From Rhynchopus euleeides (lineage: Eukaryota; Euglenozoa; Diplonemea; Diplonemida; Diplonemidae), in the NCBI GenBank assembly GCA_963210315.1, contig OY723249.1:1302569-1366568 (forward strand): a stretch of 64,000 bases of DNA. Reading direction: 5' to 3'. Both the position numbers and the translations under genes were made by a program. The notes under the pieces were generated by a model that saw only the letters and a program-made list of their open reading frames with translations, was not told the DNA's origin and ran no database searches. Of the stretch, positions 1 to 9,424 are shown in pieces. How positions within the stretch are numbered: position 1 is the first letter of the stretch; every line of letters begins with the position of its first letter.

Positions 1-633
1 GTGGACGGGGGGATGCGTCGCCCAGGGTCGTCGGCCAGCCACCAGTGCAACGTCCCCACACGCGAGGGGTACCACGTCGTCATGGCTGTGTGGGACGTGG
101 GTGACACAGCGGCCAGCTTCTACAACGCCATCGACCTGAACTTCGGCGGCGGTTCCGGGCCTGCACCTGCACCTGTGCCTGTGCCTCCTGTCCCTGCGCC
201 TGTGCCTGTGCCCAACCCGGTCCCTGTGCCGCCTGTGCCCGCACCTGTGCCTGTGCCCCCTGTCCCTGTCCCGCAGCCTGCCCCCTCCCCGTCAGGGTGC
301 AACGGGGTGACGCTCCCGCTGTGGTCGAACTGCAGGGTCTCGACCGGGTGCTGCGCGGCGGGGTCCACATGCTACGAGATGTCGCAGTGGTACGCGCAGT
401 GCCGCACGTCGTGCAACAGTGGCAGCGGGTGGACGTGCCGCGTGCTGGGCGGTGGGGGTGCTGCGCCTGCACCCCAGCCCCAGCCGCAGCCGCAGCCCCA
501 GCCCCAGCCCCAGCCCGCACCTGCAGGGTGCGGCACCCCCATCGCCAAGTGGGCAGCGTGCCTCGGCAAGGAGGGGTGCTGCTCCAGCGGGCTGACGTGC
601 TCGGGCACCAGGTGGTGGAAGTCTTGCAAGTGA
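1..633 (+). CDS. C-terminal part of a secreted AA10-type lytic polysaccharide monooxygenase with two Cys-rich binding modules
   Basis: The reading frame is open from the first base, so the N-terminus, signal peptide and copper-binding histidines lie outside the window. Residues about 23-48 ([17 protein letters not shown], then a D-L-N-F end) match the C-terminal strand of chitin/cellulose-binding AA10 domains, which cleave crystalline polysaccharide oxidatively. A Pro/Val/Ala linker (about 52-97) follows, then a Cys-rich module with W-x2-C, a CC pair and WYAQC (about 98-140), a Pro-Gln linker, and a second module of the same plan ending WWKSC. The modules resemble fungal-type CBM1 but carry an extra CC pair. 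The stop is TGA at 631-633. The inferred role is extracellular chitin or cellulose degradation. The family call rests on a short C-terminal stretch. Confidence 0.7.
   Translation: MDGGMRRPGSSASHQCNVPTREGYHVVMAVWDVGDTAASFYNAIDLNFGGGSGPAPAPVPVPPVPAPVPVPNPVPVPPVPAPVPVPPVPVPQPAPSPSGCNGVTLPLWSNCRVSTGCCAAGSTCYEMSQWYAQCRTSCNSGSGWTCRVLGGGGAAPAPQPQPQPQPQPQPQPAPAGCGTPIAKWAACLGKEGCCSSGLTCSGTRWWKSCK
155..290 (+). repeat. Minisatellite-like Pro/Val/Ala linker coding repeat
   Basis: Reiterated CCTGTGCC/CCTGTCCC units encode the PVPAPVP-type linker of the monooxygenase. A second, CAGCCC-based repeat at about 468-520 encodes the Pro-Gln linker. Such linkers space carbohydrate-binding modules from catalytic domains. 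Confidence 0.8.
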
Positions 634-1253
634 TCTCACATGGCCTTGCCACGCACCCCATATGACTGGCCGTTTGTTCTGTACTATTCTATGACCTTGT
701 TTCTTCCACACAGCTTCTTTGCATACAAAGCCTGTGGGAGATCCGTCCTCTGTGACTTCCGGCACTTCAGTGTGCCCACCATCATTGGCTACCCGACCGC
801 ATGCATCACTTCGGCCTTGCGCTATACAAGAGTGTGCATGGGTGTCGCTGCGAGCCTGCTTCATTGATGGCCTTTCCACTTTGACGTTTCTTGCACAACC
901 TTTTATTTGTTTTTCTATTTTGTTTTCCATGAGTTGGCTGGCGGGTGGTGACGCATGAACGGCAGCCGCCCGCCCCGCCCAGCGCTGCGTGATCCTGCTG
1001 TACGGATAGCAGGCCGGCATGTATGGCTTCTAAGCACTTCCTCTGCATCGCCTACGAGATGAACCAGGTAGCCGATGTGCATGCAGGAACCGCCTCATGT
1101 CGATGTCGAGAGAGACTACGAAGAACACCATCCCTGAATCCAACCACCCCCACCCTTGCCATTGCCCACCACTGCTGCCCTATGTCCACACCCCTGCCCC
1201 CTCTTCTCACCACACACCCCGCTGCACAGCTTCGTCTTCTTTCCTCTCTCATC
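634..1253. other. Intergenic, no gene seen
   Basis: No supported gene. The last 100 bases before the next start codon are pyrimidine-rich. The frame of the next gene stays open upstream to about 1023, but that extension is Cys/Pro/Thr-rich, low in complexity and looks untranslated. Confidence 0.6.
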
Positions 1254-2780
1254 ATGTCGTACTCGATGAACATGCTGTTCCAGCAGCCGATGCCGGAGGC
1301 GACTCCTAATGACGTGTTCCTGCAGCAGCAGCTGTGCCAGCTGCAGTCCGCTGTGCACCACAACGAGCGGCTGCCCCCGCAGCAGCTGTCGCAGGCACAG
1401 ATGGTCGCCATGCTGAACGGGCACACCCCTTCCGTGCCTGAGAAGCGCCCCGTGTCCCGCCACCCTCTGGGCGAACTGCCCGCCAACTGGGAGGAGCAGG
1501 AGGACGAGCTGAATTCGCTCGGATCGCTCAGCTCCCCGCAGACCCCGATGAGCCCTGCCGACACTGGGTACGCCACCGCTAGCTCTATCCGCGAGCTGAT
1601 CACGCGCGAGCGCTTCACCCGCAGCAAGCTCATCCGCATGGAGGTCAACGCCTCGGCACGCCTCGAGATGCAGCTGCAGAACCTGAACATCAAGAAGAAC
1701 ACCATGTCGCAGCAGACGGACCTGGGTGCCTCTCCCAGCCTGCGGGACCGCATTGTCAACCGCGAGACTGGGTCTGATGGCAAGCCCATCTACACCTTCG
1801 AGGCAGGCAGGCCGGGAGGCATGTGCGTCTACTTCCTGAAAGGCTTCTGCAGCCTTGGCAACAAGTGCCGCTATGTGCACGACGACTGCGACGATGGGCG
1901 GTTCGTCAAGATCACCGGGATGCCCTACGAGGCAACGCACGGCGATGTGATCGAGTTCTTCAAGCCCATCAAGCTCACGATGGAGCGCATCACTTTCATC
2001 CGCAACGCAGGGTGTAAGCCCAGCGGGAGTGCCATCATCGAGTTCGCTGATCGCAACGAGGCCCTGCTGGCACAGTCGAAGGACAGGTCCTACATCACTG
2101 TGGAGCGCTACGTGCTGCTGTACCCCAGCAGCAGGATGGAGCAGCTGTGGCACCAGGATAAGAACGAGCAGCGCCTCCGCGAGCTGCAGCCCAAGATGAT
2201 GCACATGCCCACCCACACCGCCCACGCGGGTGTCATGGGGCAGAAGCCCGCAGCGGCACACGCCCCCTTCACACCGATGCCCTTTACCCCGATGCCGCAC
2301 ATGCGTGCGTCCCACACGTCGCACCAGCAGTCGCCGCTGTACTCCACCTCCACCATGATGGGGCTGACCCCCTCGCCGCTGCTGCAGATGAACTCGGCAG
2401 CCACGACCCCCGTCTCGTCGTCCTTCATGCGGCAGCAGGCGCACATTGCAGAGGACGACACGATGCGCAACCTGCTGTCCACGCTGAACGAGGCCGATGA
2501 CGAGCACCAGGTACCCCCGAGCAAGGCTGCACCGCAGGTGCCCAGCAACCTCGACTGGTTCTCGCAGTTGGATGACCTGACCCTTGCGCCCCAGGCCCCG
2601 GTCGAAGCCCAGCGTGAGGCCACACCCTCCTTCACCCCGACCCACCAGGTGATCGAGGCGCTCACCGGCCTCGGCTACGACGACAGCAAGAGCCGCGAGA
2701 TCGTGAAAGCGCTCCAGGGCGTCAACATGAAGTCCCGCCAGGACGAGGACGACATGCCGACCCTTCTCCCCATGGCGTAA
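1254..2780 (+). CDS. CCCH zinc finger plus RRM RNA-binding protein
   Basis: Single-exon gene of 508 residues. I chose the ATG at 1254 (MSYSMNMLFQQ) because it follows a pyrimidine-rich leader and starts the normal-looking protein. A disordered Gln-rich N-terminal part is followed by one CCCH finger (GGMCVYFLKGFCSLGNKC, then RYVH; spacing C-x7-C-x5-C-x3-H) at about residues 188-208. An RRM follows directly (FVKITGMPYEATHGDVIEFF ... SGSAIIEFADRNEA, about 215-290). The C-terminal half is Pro/Met/His-rich and ends in a helical stretch (HQVIEALTGLGYDDSKSREI) that resembles a UBA-like fold. The finger-RRM pair indicates single-stranded RNA binding and post-transcriptional regulation; the target is unknown. 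Stop is TAA. Confidence 0.85.
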   Translation: MSYSMNMLFQQPMPEATPNDVFLQQQLCQLQSAVHHNERLPPQQLSQAQMVAMLNGHTPSVPEKRPVSRHPLGELPANWEEQEDELNSLGSLSSPQTPMSPADTGYATASSIRELITRERFTRSKLIRMEVNASARLEMQLQNLNIKKNTMSQQTDLGASPSLRDRIVNRETGSDGKPIYTFEAGRPGGMCVYFLKGFCSLGNKCRYVHDDCDDGRFVKITGMPYEATHGDVIEFFKPIKLTMERITFIRNAGCKPSGSAIIEFADRNEALLAQSKDRSYITVERYVLLYPSSRMEQLWHQDKNEQRLRELQPKMMHMPTHTAHAGVMGQKPAAAHAPFTPMPFTPMPHMRASHTSHQQSPLYSTSTMMGLTPSPLLQMNSAATTPVSSSFMRQQAHIAEDDTMRNLLSTLNEADDEHQVPPSKAAPQVPSNLDWFSQLDDLTLAPQAPVEAQREATPSFTPTHQVIEALTGLGYDDSKSREIVKALQGVNMKSRQDEDDMPTLLPMA

Positions 2781-5760
2781 GGCAGGCTGACTGCTGACCG
2801 TCTCGACCGGGATGTGGTGTATGGCTGGAGCAGGCAGAGGGCGGGGCGGGCCCACGCAGCAAGCAGGATGAGTGTGCGTGGAAAACGAAAAGGGGGAGAG
2901 CGGCTCGCGCATGTAGAAGGGGGAGGGGAGGGTGCGTGAGTGAGATGCGGCGTGTCCCACCCCCCTGCCCCACCCCCCACTGTGTCAATCCGACGCTCTA
3001 TCTTCACAGGGCGTCTCCCTTCACTGCACTGCAGGGATAATGTGCCCCCCCGCTGAGGTTAGTTTCATGCACTCATGCAGGTGCTGTTGGTTGCAGTCAG
3101 CTGACATGGCCTCAAGAATGTTTTCCGATGAGTCCTTCTGGTTGCCGCTGCAGAGCTGCACATTTCGCCTCCCTCGTGATTGTAGCCGTTGTTTCTGTGT
3201 ACCGCCGAAACTGCCTGCTCAGGTGTTGCGTGATTTATTCTCCAGAAGAGTGCCGATTTGCTCTGTCTGGAGGCATTGTCAAAAGGAAAAAGTATCCAAA
3301 AAAATGCAAACAAAAAAATACGAATGTGAAACAAATATCCAGGATCCAAAGCTGCGGCCCACGCTCGCGCTGCGCACAGAACTCCGCTGCATGAAACACG
3401 GAAGGTCAATGCTGTTATGATCGAAGAGGTGGTGGAGGGGGGGGGGGGGTGCAAATGCGATGCACGACCCCCGATACCCCCCCCCCCTCTCTCTCTCGAG
3501 AGTTCGGAGGAAACGAAAATGGAATTAAACCCCCCCCCTCCCCCGAAAGCAAGAAACCATCAGTGGTGTATTACCCCATTTCCTTTCGCTGTGTTGATGC
3601 GGCAGTGCGGGCCTGGCCCCACGTGTACTTTACTACTCATATGCCGTAAAAGGGAAAGAGAGAAGAAACATTGGAATGGTGCGTGCTCCAATAAGGGAGG
3701 GCCGTTCCAATAACTTTTCTTTGTTCCATAATTTTGTCGTTTTTTTTATGGTCCTGCTTTTTACCCCTTTTACGGTAGTACAGCTGTTGCGCCGCCACAG
3801 TGGAGAATCAAAATGTACCGGTATGTGTATTTTATCGAATCTTTCATCTTTCCCCCTGTTGAGCTGAGCAGCGCCGTAGTGCTCCACATTGCTCTCCCAC
3901 CCCTCATCCGACCACCCATTTTTTCGGGTGGGATCAGGGCAGGTTGATCTATGGGCAGCATCCACGCCTTCCCATTCAGGGAAGAGTGTGGCGGCGGCAA
4001 GGTGGTGGTCGAGGTAGGTCACTTCCTTCTGTTTTATTCGGGTGGATTTACTCTTCTTCCCAGTATTCCGAAGGAAGGGGGAAGTGGGTGTGAGGGCGGG
4101 GAGGAAGGGGGGAGGTGGGGGGGGGTCTATTTGCGCTGCGCAGCAGACCTCCTTTCCTCCCCCCATCCCATCCCATCCCACCCCCCCAACCAAAACCAGT
4201 ACCGCCACCAGTATCCCCCGTCCCCCCACCCCCACCCCCCACTTTGTTGTGTCTTGTACCCGCGATGAAAGTTAACTGCATCTCACCTTTCTCTCCATTC
4301 CCCACTGTCACCCCCCCCCCCCCTCCCTCTCTTCCCCACACACCCACACCACCACCACCACCACCACCACCACCACCCCCAAGCCCAAGCCCAACCCACA
4401 TCCCACCCCCGTTCCCAAGGCACCCAGCCTCTGTGTCGGGGAAAGGCCGTCTTTACGTCTTTGCCGTTCTCTGCAGATTTACCCCCCCCCCCCCCCACCC
4501 AGACTCTCTCTTTTTCTATTTGCCTCATGGCATGTGCTCCGGTTCTGTTGGTTCCTGCATCAGCGTTACCACACGAATGCTGCAAGCTTCGCTAACGCGA
4601 GTGAAGATGGCAGTTGAGTCCACTTAGTTCAGCCTTGAAATACTGAACAACAATATTCGGTGTGTGTGCGCACCGCATGCAGTGGGGATCGTATCGAGAA
4701 AGTCACCCGGTGATTTCTGAGTGATGCTCTGTGTTGGGTGTCGTGCTGCAGTTTACCACCCTCACAAATGGCCCCATTTCACCTGGTTCTGCGGCTGATT
4801 TTTGTGCAGCGATTCTCTGGGAAGCTTACAGACCCAGTCCATGCCAGACGCGGACTATTCGCACCCACAAGGGGTTCAGGCTTCAGTCATGCGAGAAGTG
4901 TTGGCCAGACCCGGGCACCTTTGCCACGCTGTTCATGCTCGCAACGCTGCATTCTGTGGCGAAGGGCTCTAGTCAGTGTCAACGCTGCATAGTGCGACAC
5001 CTATTTTCAGGCCCTCGCTGCCCTGCATGTTGGAGCGAATGCCCCTGTTGCTGAGTGTGCATTACCCAGAGTGACAGCGACCATCACGGATCCCTCAGGG
5101 TTCGGCTATTCTTTCACACGGGTATTCACTTGAAGTCTACGAGAGGGATAGCCGTTGCCTCTGGTTAGCTCTTCCGTCTGCTGGAGCTTCGGGGGAGCAG
5201 TACGCCACGCGTCACGCTGTCAAATCGCTTGAGAGTTGTGCGTGAGTGTGCTAGCATGGTGCTGATTTTTTTTGTATTTCTTTGCGTTTATTTCTCAGCA
5301 CCCCTCCCCCCCCCCCCCCACTCCCCCACCCCCCCGCTTATGCTTCACCGTACCCCGTTTTATCGTCCCAAGCGTTCACCCCATCACCCCCTCACTCTCC
5401 CTCGCCTTCCCTTCCCCCCCCTGCCCCTCCCCCCTGCCCCTGCCCCTGCCCCCCCCCCCCTTCCCAATTCGCAAATAGAATTATCGCCCACTCACACCGC
5501 CACCTGTTTTCATCCGAATAGTGCTATCTACTCCGCCTTCCGTGTTCTGATCGTCTACGATGGTTTGGGCTGCAAAAATACGATGCTCGGGTAGTGACTT
5601 CTTCTGTCGCCTTGGTGGGCGTCAGGCCGGTCATAGCCGTGCCCAATGCAAGAGAATGAGGGCGATGGGAATATCATTCAAAGGATGATGCCACCCGTAC
5701 GGCTCTCGGGCAGCAATTTTCAGGAAGAAGCAAATGTTAGGCAAAGAAAATGGCAAATGT
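2781..5760. other. Intergenic DNA rich in C and G homopolymer tracts
   Basis: No supported gene. Contains long C-runs and pyrimidine tracts (for example 3478-3500, 4312-4380 with a CCA/CAC repeat, and 5298-5460). Apparent frames across it are Pro-rich translations of these tracts. Confidence 0.7.
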
Positions 5761-5780
5761 GGTGCCCCTGAAAGGGCCGA

Positions 5781-5825
5781 TTTACGTAGTTTTTACGTAG
5801 TTTTTACGTAGTTCTTACGTAGTTC
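5781..5825. repeat. TACGTA iteron array, left end
   Basis: Four units of TTTACGTAGTTT/TTCTTACGTAGTT with the palindrome TACGTA at their centre, next to the left terminal inverted repeat. Confidence 0.85.
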
Positions 5826-6540
5826 TTTAGTGGGGAGCAGGTGTGGCTCTATTTTGGGGGTATTTTGGCCAATTTTCGAAATCCTATTTTGGTTTTTTTG
5901 CACTTTTTTTGGGTGCTTTTTTGCACGATTTCTGTGCCTCAGACACAGATTTTGGTGTGATTTTTGCGCTATTTTGATTCACTCGGCCTGACCGATGCAT
6001 ACGATTCGAAAAAATGGCGAAAAAATCGCTATCAACAACGGTGAACGAATGGAGGTAGATGGGGAAGTGGAAGGACACAGCACGCCCTCCCACTGCTCGC
6101 CATCTGTACACTACCTCTCTGTTCAAGGCGGTCAGTGTCACTTGATGGCGCTGCACACAAATCACTGCTACATCCCAGGGCGCCTTCCCTTGTGAGAATA
6201 GCGGAACTTCTGCGGTTGCAGTTTGGTGGTTGAGGCCGGCGGTGATATCACTTTGGTGACTGTGCTTCCTTCCCCCTGAGCTCGATCAGATCCAGGTCGA
6301 CCTGGTGCTGCGTGGCTCCTGGTGTGCCATCTCTTGCATGCCACGGATGCCCACCAAGTCGAACCCGAAACATGACGACCCTTTCGAGATGTCATGGCCG
6401 CAAGCCCGCAAACCCGATCGCATTCGCAAGGTGGTTCGTCTCTTAGAGATCAGTGCTCGGGCCCAGCCTTCCGCGAGGGTGCTGGAACCGACATGCCGCA
6501 GCCCCGTACGCGCAAGGACTTGGCTCCAAGACCAGGCACA

Positions 6541-6606
6541 TGCCACAGGGGGGTGTGGGGGGCGGAGCCCCCCAGCCGCCGGAGGCCACGGTAGCGAACG
6601 TCTGTT
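6541..6606 (+). repeat. GC hairpin element copy (GGA loop)
   Basis: One of eight window copies of a unit containing a stem of about nine G-C pairs with loop GGA (GGGGGGC-GGA-GCCCCCC), then CCGCCGGAGGCCACGGTAG and an end resembling CATCTGTT. The other copies are near 6700, 32185, 32357, 47865, 48033, 51685 and 62273. Confidence 0.8.
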
Positions 6607-6699
6607 GGCCTGGCTCCATAGTCGCATACGCTCAAGTACAACACAACTGACAGATAGCACATGTCGCATGGGGGGACGATAAATTGTCGCGCAAAGACA

Positions 6700-6766
6700 C
6701 GCCACAGGGGGGTCTGGGGGGCGGAGCCCCCCAGCCGCCGGAGGCCACGGTAGTGAACATCTGTTG
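6700..6766 (+). repeat. GC hairpin element copy (GGA loop)
   Basis: Second copy in the same element, about 160 bp from the first, with the same stem and the same GGAGGCCACGGTAG tail. Confidence 0.8.
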
Positions 6767-6819
6767 GTTTGAGCTCGAGAGCAAGCCTCTCACACCACCG
6801 CCCTCCGACCCCCCTCTCC

Positions 6820-7070
6820 ACCCCCCAGGTGCAACATTTTTTTGCACCCGGAAAATGTGTTCTTTTGACTGTTTGAGCACATCCAAGACCGGGAACATAG
6901 AAGAATTCTGCTGAAAACCCAAAGGAAAATGGTGCAAAAAAGTAGTGACCACCACCCCCATCCCCACCTCCGGGTGCAAAAATTTTTTTGGCCACGGAAA
7001 ATGTGTTCTTTTGAATGTTTGAGCACATCCAAGACCGGGAACATAAAAATTTTCTGCCAATACCAAGTAG
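6820..7070. repeat. Direct repeat of about 110-180 bp
   Basis: Two copies of a block reading GTGCAA-poly-T, then GGAAAATGTGTTCTTTTGA, GTTTGAGCACATCCAAGACC and GGGAACATA, at about 6830-6920 and 6970-7050. Function unknown. Confidence 0.7.
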
Positions 7071-7214
7071 GGTCACAATAAAATCCAAAGGAAAAAAGTG
7101 CAAAAAAATAGTGCAAAAAAATATTTTTTCCCCAAATTCCTATTTTCATTCCGTGAAATAGATACACGCCTGGTGGGGAGGACCCTCTTTTTTTTTTCAC
7201 CTACCTACCCCCCC

Positions 7215-7291
7215 CTTGTAATTGTCCGCCCCATTTTGGCATTTTTGGCCGAGGCGGACAATTACTAGGTCAGGCGGACAATTACAAGGGA
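7215..7291. repeat. Small foldback element, first copy
   Basis: Inverted arms CCTTGTAATTGTCCGCC and GGCGGACAATTACAAGG enclose about 40 bases that contain one more internal copy of the arm. A sister copy lies at 7495-7575. Confidence 0.75.
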
Positions 7292-7375
7292 TTAGCCTGT
7301 ACCACTGGCTGCAGCGTGCACACAACACAACAGAGGCACATTCCATAGTGTTTGTGCGCTCTGTGTGGCCGGGGG

Positions 7376-7426
7376 CTCGCTACTCACCCCTACCACCCCC
7401 AGGGGGTGATAGGGGTGAGTAGCGAG
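7376..7426. repeat. Near-perfect 51-bp palindrome
   Basis: Arms 7376-7400 and 7402-7426 are inverted copies with a single mismatch and a one-base centre. No recognised function. Confidence 0.8.
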
Positions 7427-7494
7427 GGGTGATTAAGAGTCCCTTGTCACGCAGGCCGACCACTCGCACTGCAGGCCTTAGTACCCAGTATAAC

Positions 7495-7575
7495 CCTTGT
7501 AATTGTCCGCCCCCCGAGGAGGCCCCGAGGCGGACAATTACAAGGGGTTTGGGGGGGCGGACAATTACAAGGGGG
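7495..7575. repeat. Small foldback element, second copy
   Basis: Same arms (CCTTGTAATTGTCCGCC type) as at 7215-7291, with an extra right arm after a G-rich spacer. Confidence 0.75.
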
Positions 7576-7849
7576 GGGGGTAGGTATTTTCCCTTTCCCG
7601 GGTTCCCCATTTCCAAGCCCCAGCACGACCTGCGCACTGCTGACGCGGCCCAACTGCACCCCGCGCCCCACTGCCCCACCCCCGTTGTCGCATTTTCTGT
7701 CCACAGAGGCCACAAGGATGGAACCACCCTTTGTAGAGGGGGGGGGCCCGGCCCTGTCGTCCTGTGGCTGCTTTGTGGGGCGAGCGCAGCAGGTTCTCCT
7801 TTGCTTCTACGGGCTCTTGCCACAACAGCGTCGCAGCAGTGTGCCTCCG

Positions 7850-8880
7850 AGTCACCGGATCTGTGCGGCCTCGTAGTGGGGGCATTTTGGAGGTCGAGGT
7901 GTCAACCGGTTTCATCTCGAAATGTGGGTCTGATCCATTTGATCATCTGGAAATGTGGGCTCAGGGGCTGGTCCCACCCAGCGGGAGTCAAAACCCAGCG
8001 GGGGTCCCACCCAGTGGGACCCCCTCTTCGGGTGCTCCTAAACCCAGCTCTGTTGAACGTTTGGAATTTGTGCAGCTCGTAGTGGGGCCATTTTAGTGGT
8101 CGAGGTGCCAAACTTCTCCTATCAAACCTGGGTCTGGTTCAGGGACTGGTCACGGGAGAAGGTGACTGGGTGTCAGCCAGCCCACAGCACACCCACACCC
8201 CACCCTCCCAGCGGGACTCCACGGGTATTCCAAAACCCCGTTCTGTTGAACGTGTGGAACTTTTGCGGATCGTAGTGGGGTCATTTTGTGGGTCTAGGAG
8301 CCAAACATCGTCCATGGAACGTGACTCTGGTTCAGGGGCTGGTCCTAAGAGAATGTGACTGGGAGGCAGCCACACCCCCACCTACCCACCCATCGGGACC
8401 CCCTCCACGGGTGTTCCAAACCCCCGTTCTTTTGAACGTTTGGAATTTGTTCAGATCACAGTGGGGTCACTTTGGTGGTGTGCGGGCCAAGTATCACCCA
8501 TGAAACACGGGTCTGGTTCAGGGGCTGGTCGTGGGTGAAGGTGGCTGGGAGGCAGTCAGCCCACACCCACCTCCACCCAGCGGGACCCCCTCCTCGGGTG
8601 TTCCAAAACCCCTTTCATTTGAACGTTTGGAATTTTTGCGGATCACGGTGGGGTCATTTTGGTGGTGTACAAGCCAAGTTTCACCCATGAAACGTGGGTC
8701 TGGTTCAGGGACTGGTCGTGGGTGAAGGTGCTGGGAGGCAGCCAGCACGCCCACACCACCCCACCGACCCACCCAGCGGGACCCCCCTCACGGATAGGTT
8801 CCCCCCTCGGATTTTCCAAAATCCCGTTCTTTGGGATATTTGGGATCTGTGCGGATCGTGCGGACCCGCACGGTGAAAAG
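7850..8880 (+). repeat. Degenerate tandem array, unit about 190 bp
   Basis: Six related units. Each contains TTGAACGTTTGGAATTTG, a GGATCGTAGTGGGGTCATTT-like box, GTCTGGTTCAGGGGCTGGTC and an AGCGGGACCCC-like end. The units have diverged by substitutions and short indels. A weak relative lies near 63046-63075. Confidence 0.75.
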
Positions 8881-9348
8881 TTTCCTGAGTTGGGTCCGCC
8901 AAACTTGCAAAAAGGAAAAGCCACAAAAAACCCGAACACCCCAAAAAACCTACAAAATCTCACCTACCCTGCAGGGTGTGCAGGTGGCTCCAGCGGCGAC
9001 CATAACCGGCTCCTTTTGATTTATCGGGGCTCGCTGGGGTTGGGGGTGCGACGGATGTCATATTTTCCCAAAAAATATTACTCTTCGCACATGAAGCTCT
9101 TCCACCGTATTTCTGCTTGAAAGCCATTCAGGCCAAACCCCCAAAAACCCCGAAAAACGCCACCCACCCCGTCGGGGGTGCAGGTGGGTTCCGAGTCAGC
9201 AATCTGACCAAAACCGGTTTCTTTGGACTTATTTGGGCACGCTGGGGTTGGGGGTGTGGTGGAACTCATTTTTTTCCGAAAAATTTCACCACTAACCTGT
9301 GAAGGGGAAATCCCATTTTCAAAAAAAAAAGAAGGTCCACCCCCGATT

Positions 9349-9400
9349 TACGTAGTTCTTACGTAGTTCTTACGTAGTTCTTACGTAGTTCTTACGTAGT
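9349..9400. repeat. TACGTA iteron array, right end
   Basis: Five TTACGTAGTTC units next to the right terminal inverted repeat. Confidence 0.85.
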
Positions 9401-9424
9401 TGCGATTTCGTTTTCAGGGGCACC

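Larger units (their letters stand above)
5761..9424. mobile_element. Putative 3.7-kb non-autonomous element with TACGTA end iterons
   Basis: The two ends carry a 13-bp inverted repeat (GGTGCCCCTGAAA at 5761-5773, its complement at 9412-9424). Just inside each end lies an array of a TTACGTAGTT(C/T) unit: about four at 5781-5825 and five at 9349-9400. No transposase is recognisable inside. The interior is a patchwork of hairpins, small inverted repeats and a tandem array, listed separately. I could not define a target-site duplication; AAATGT and AAAATGG flank the ends. Boundaries are inferred from symmetry alone. Confidence 0.5.

Noticed and set aside
1116-2960. Long minus-strand frame of over 600 codons across the CCCH/RRM gene
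   Set aside because: A GC-biased antisense shadow: low-complexity His/Arg/Gly/Leu composition, no domain, while the plus strand has a clear zinc finger and RRM.
4115-4627. Proline-rich protein
   Set aside because: Translation of C-runs and CCA repeats only.
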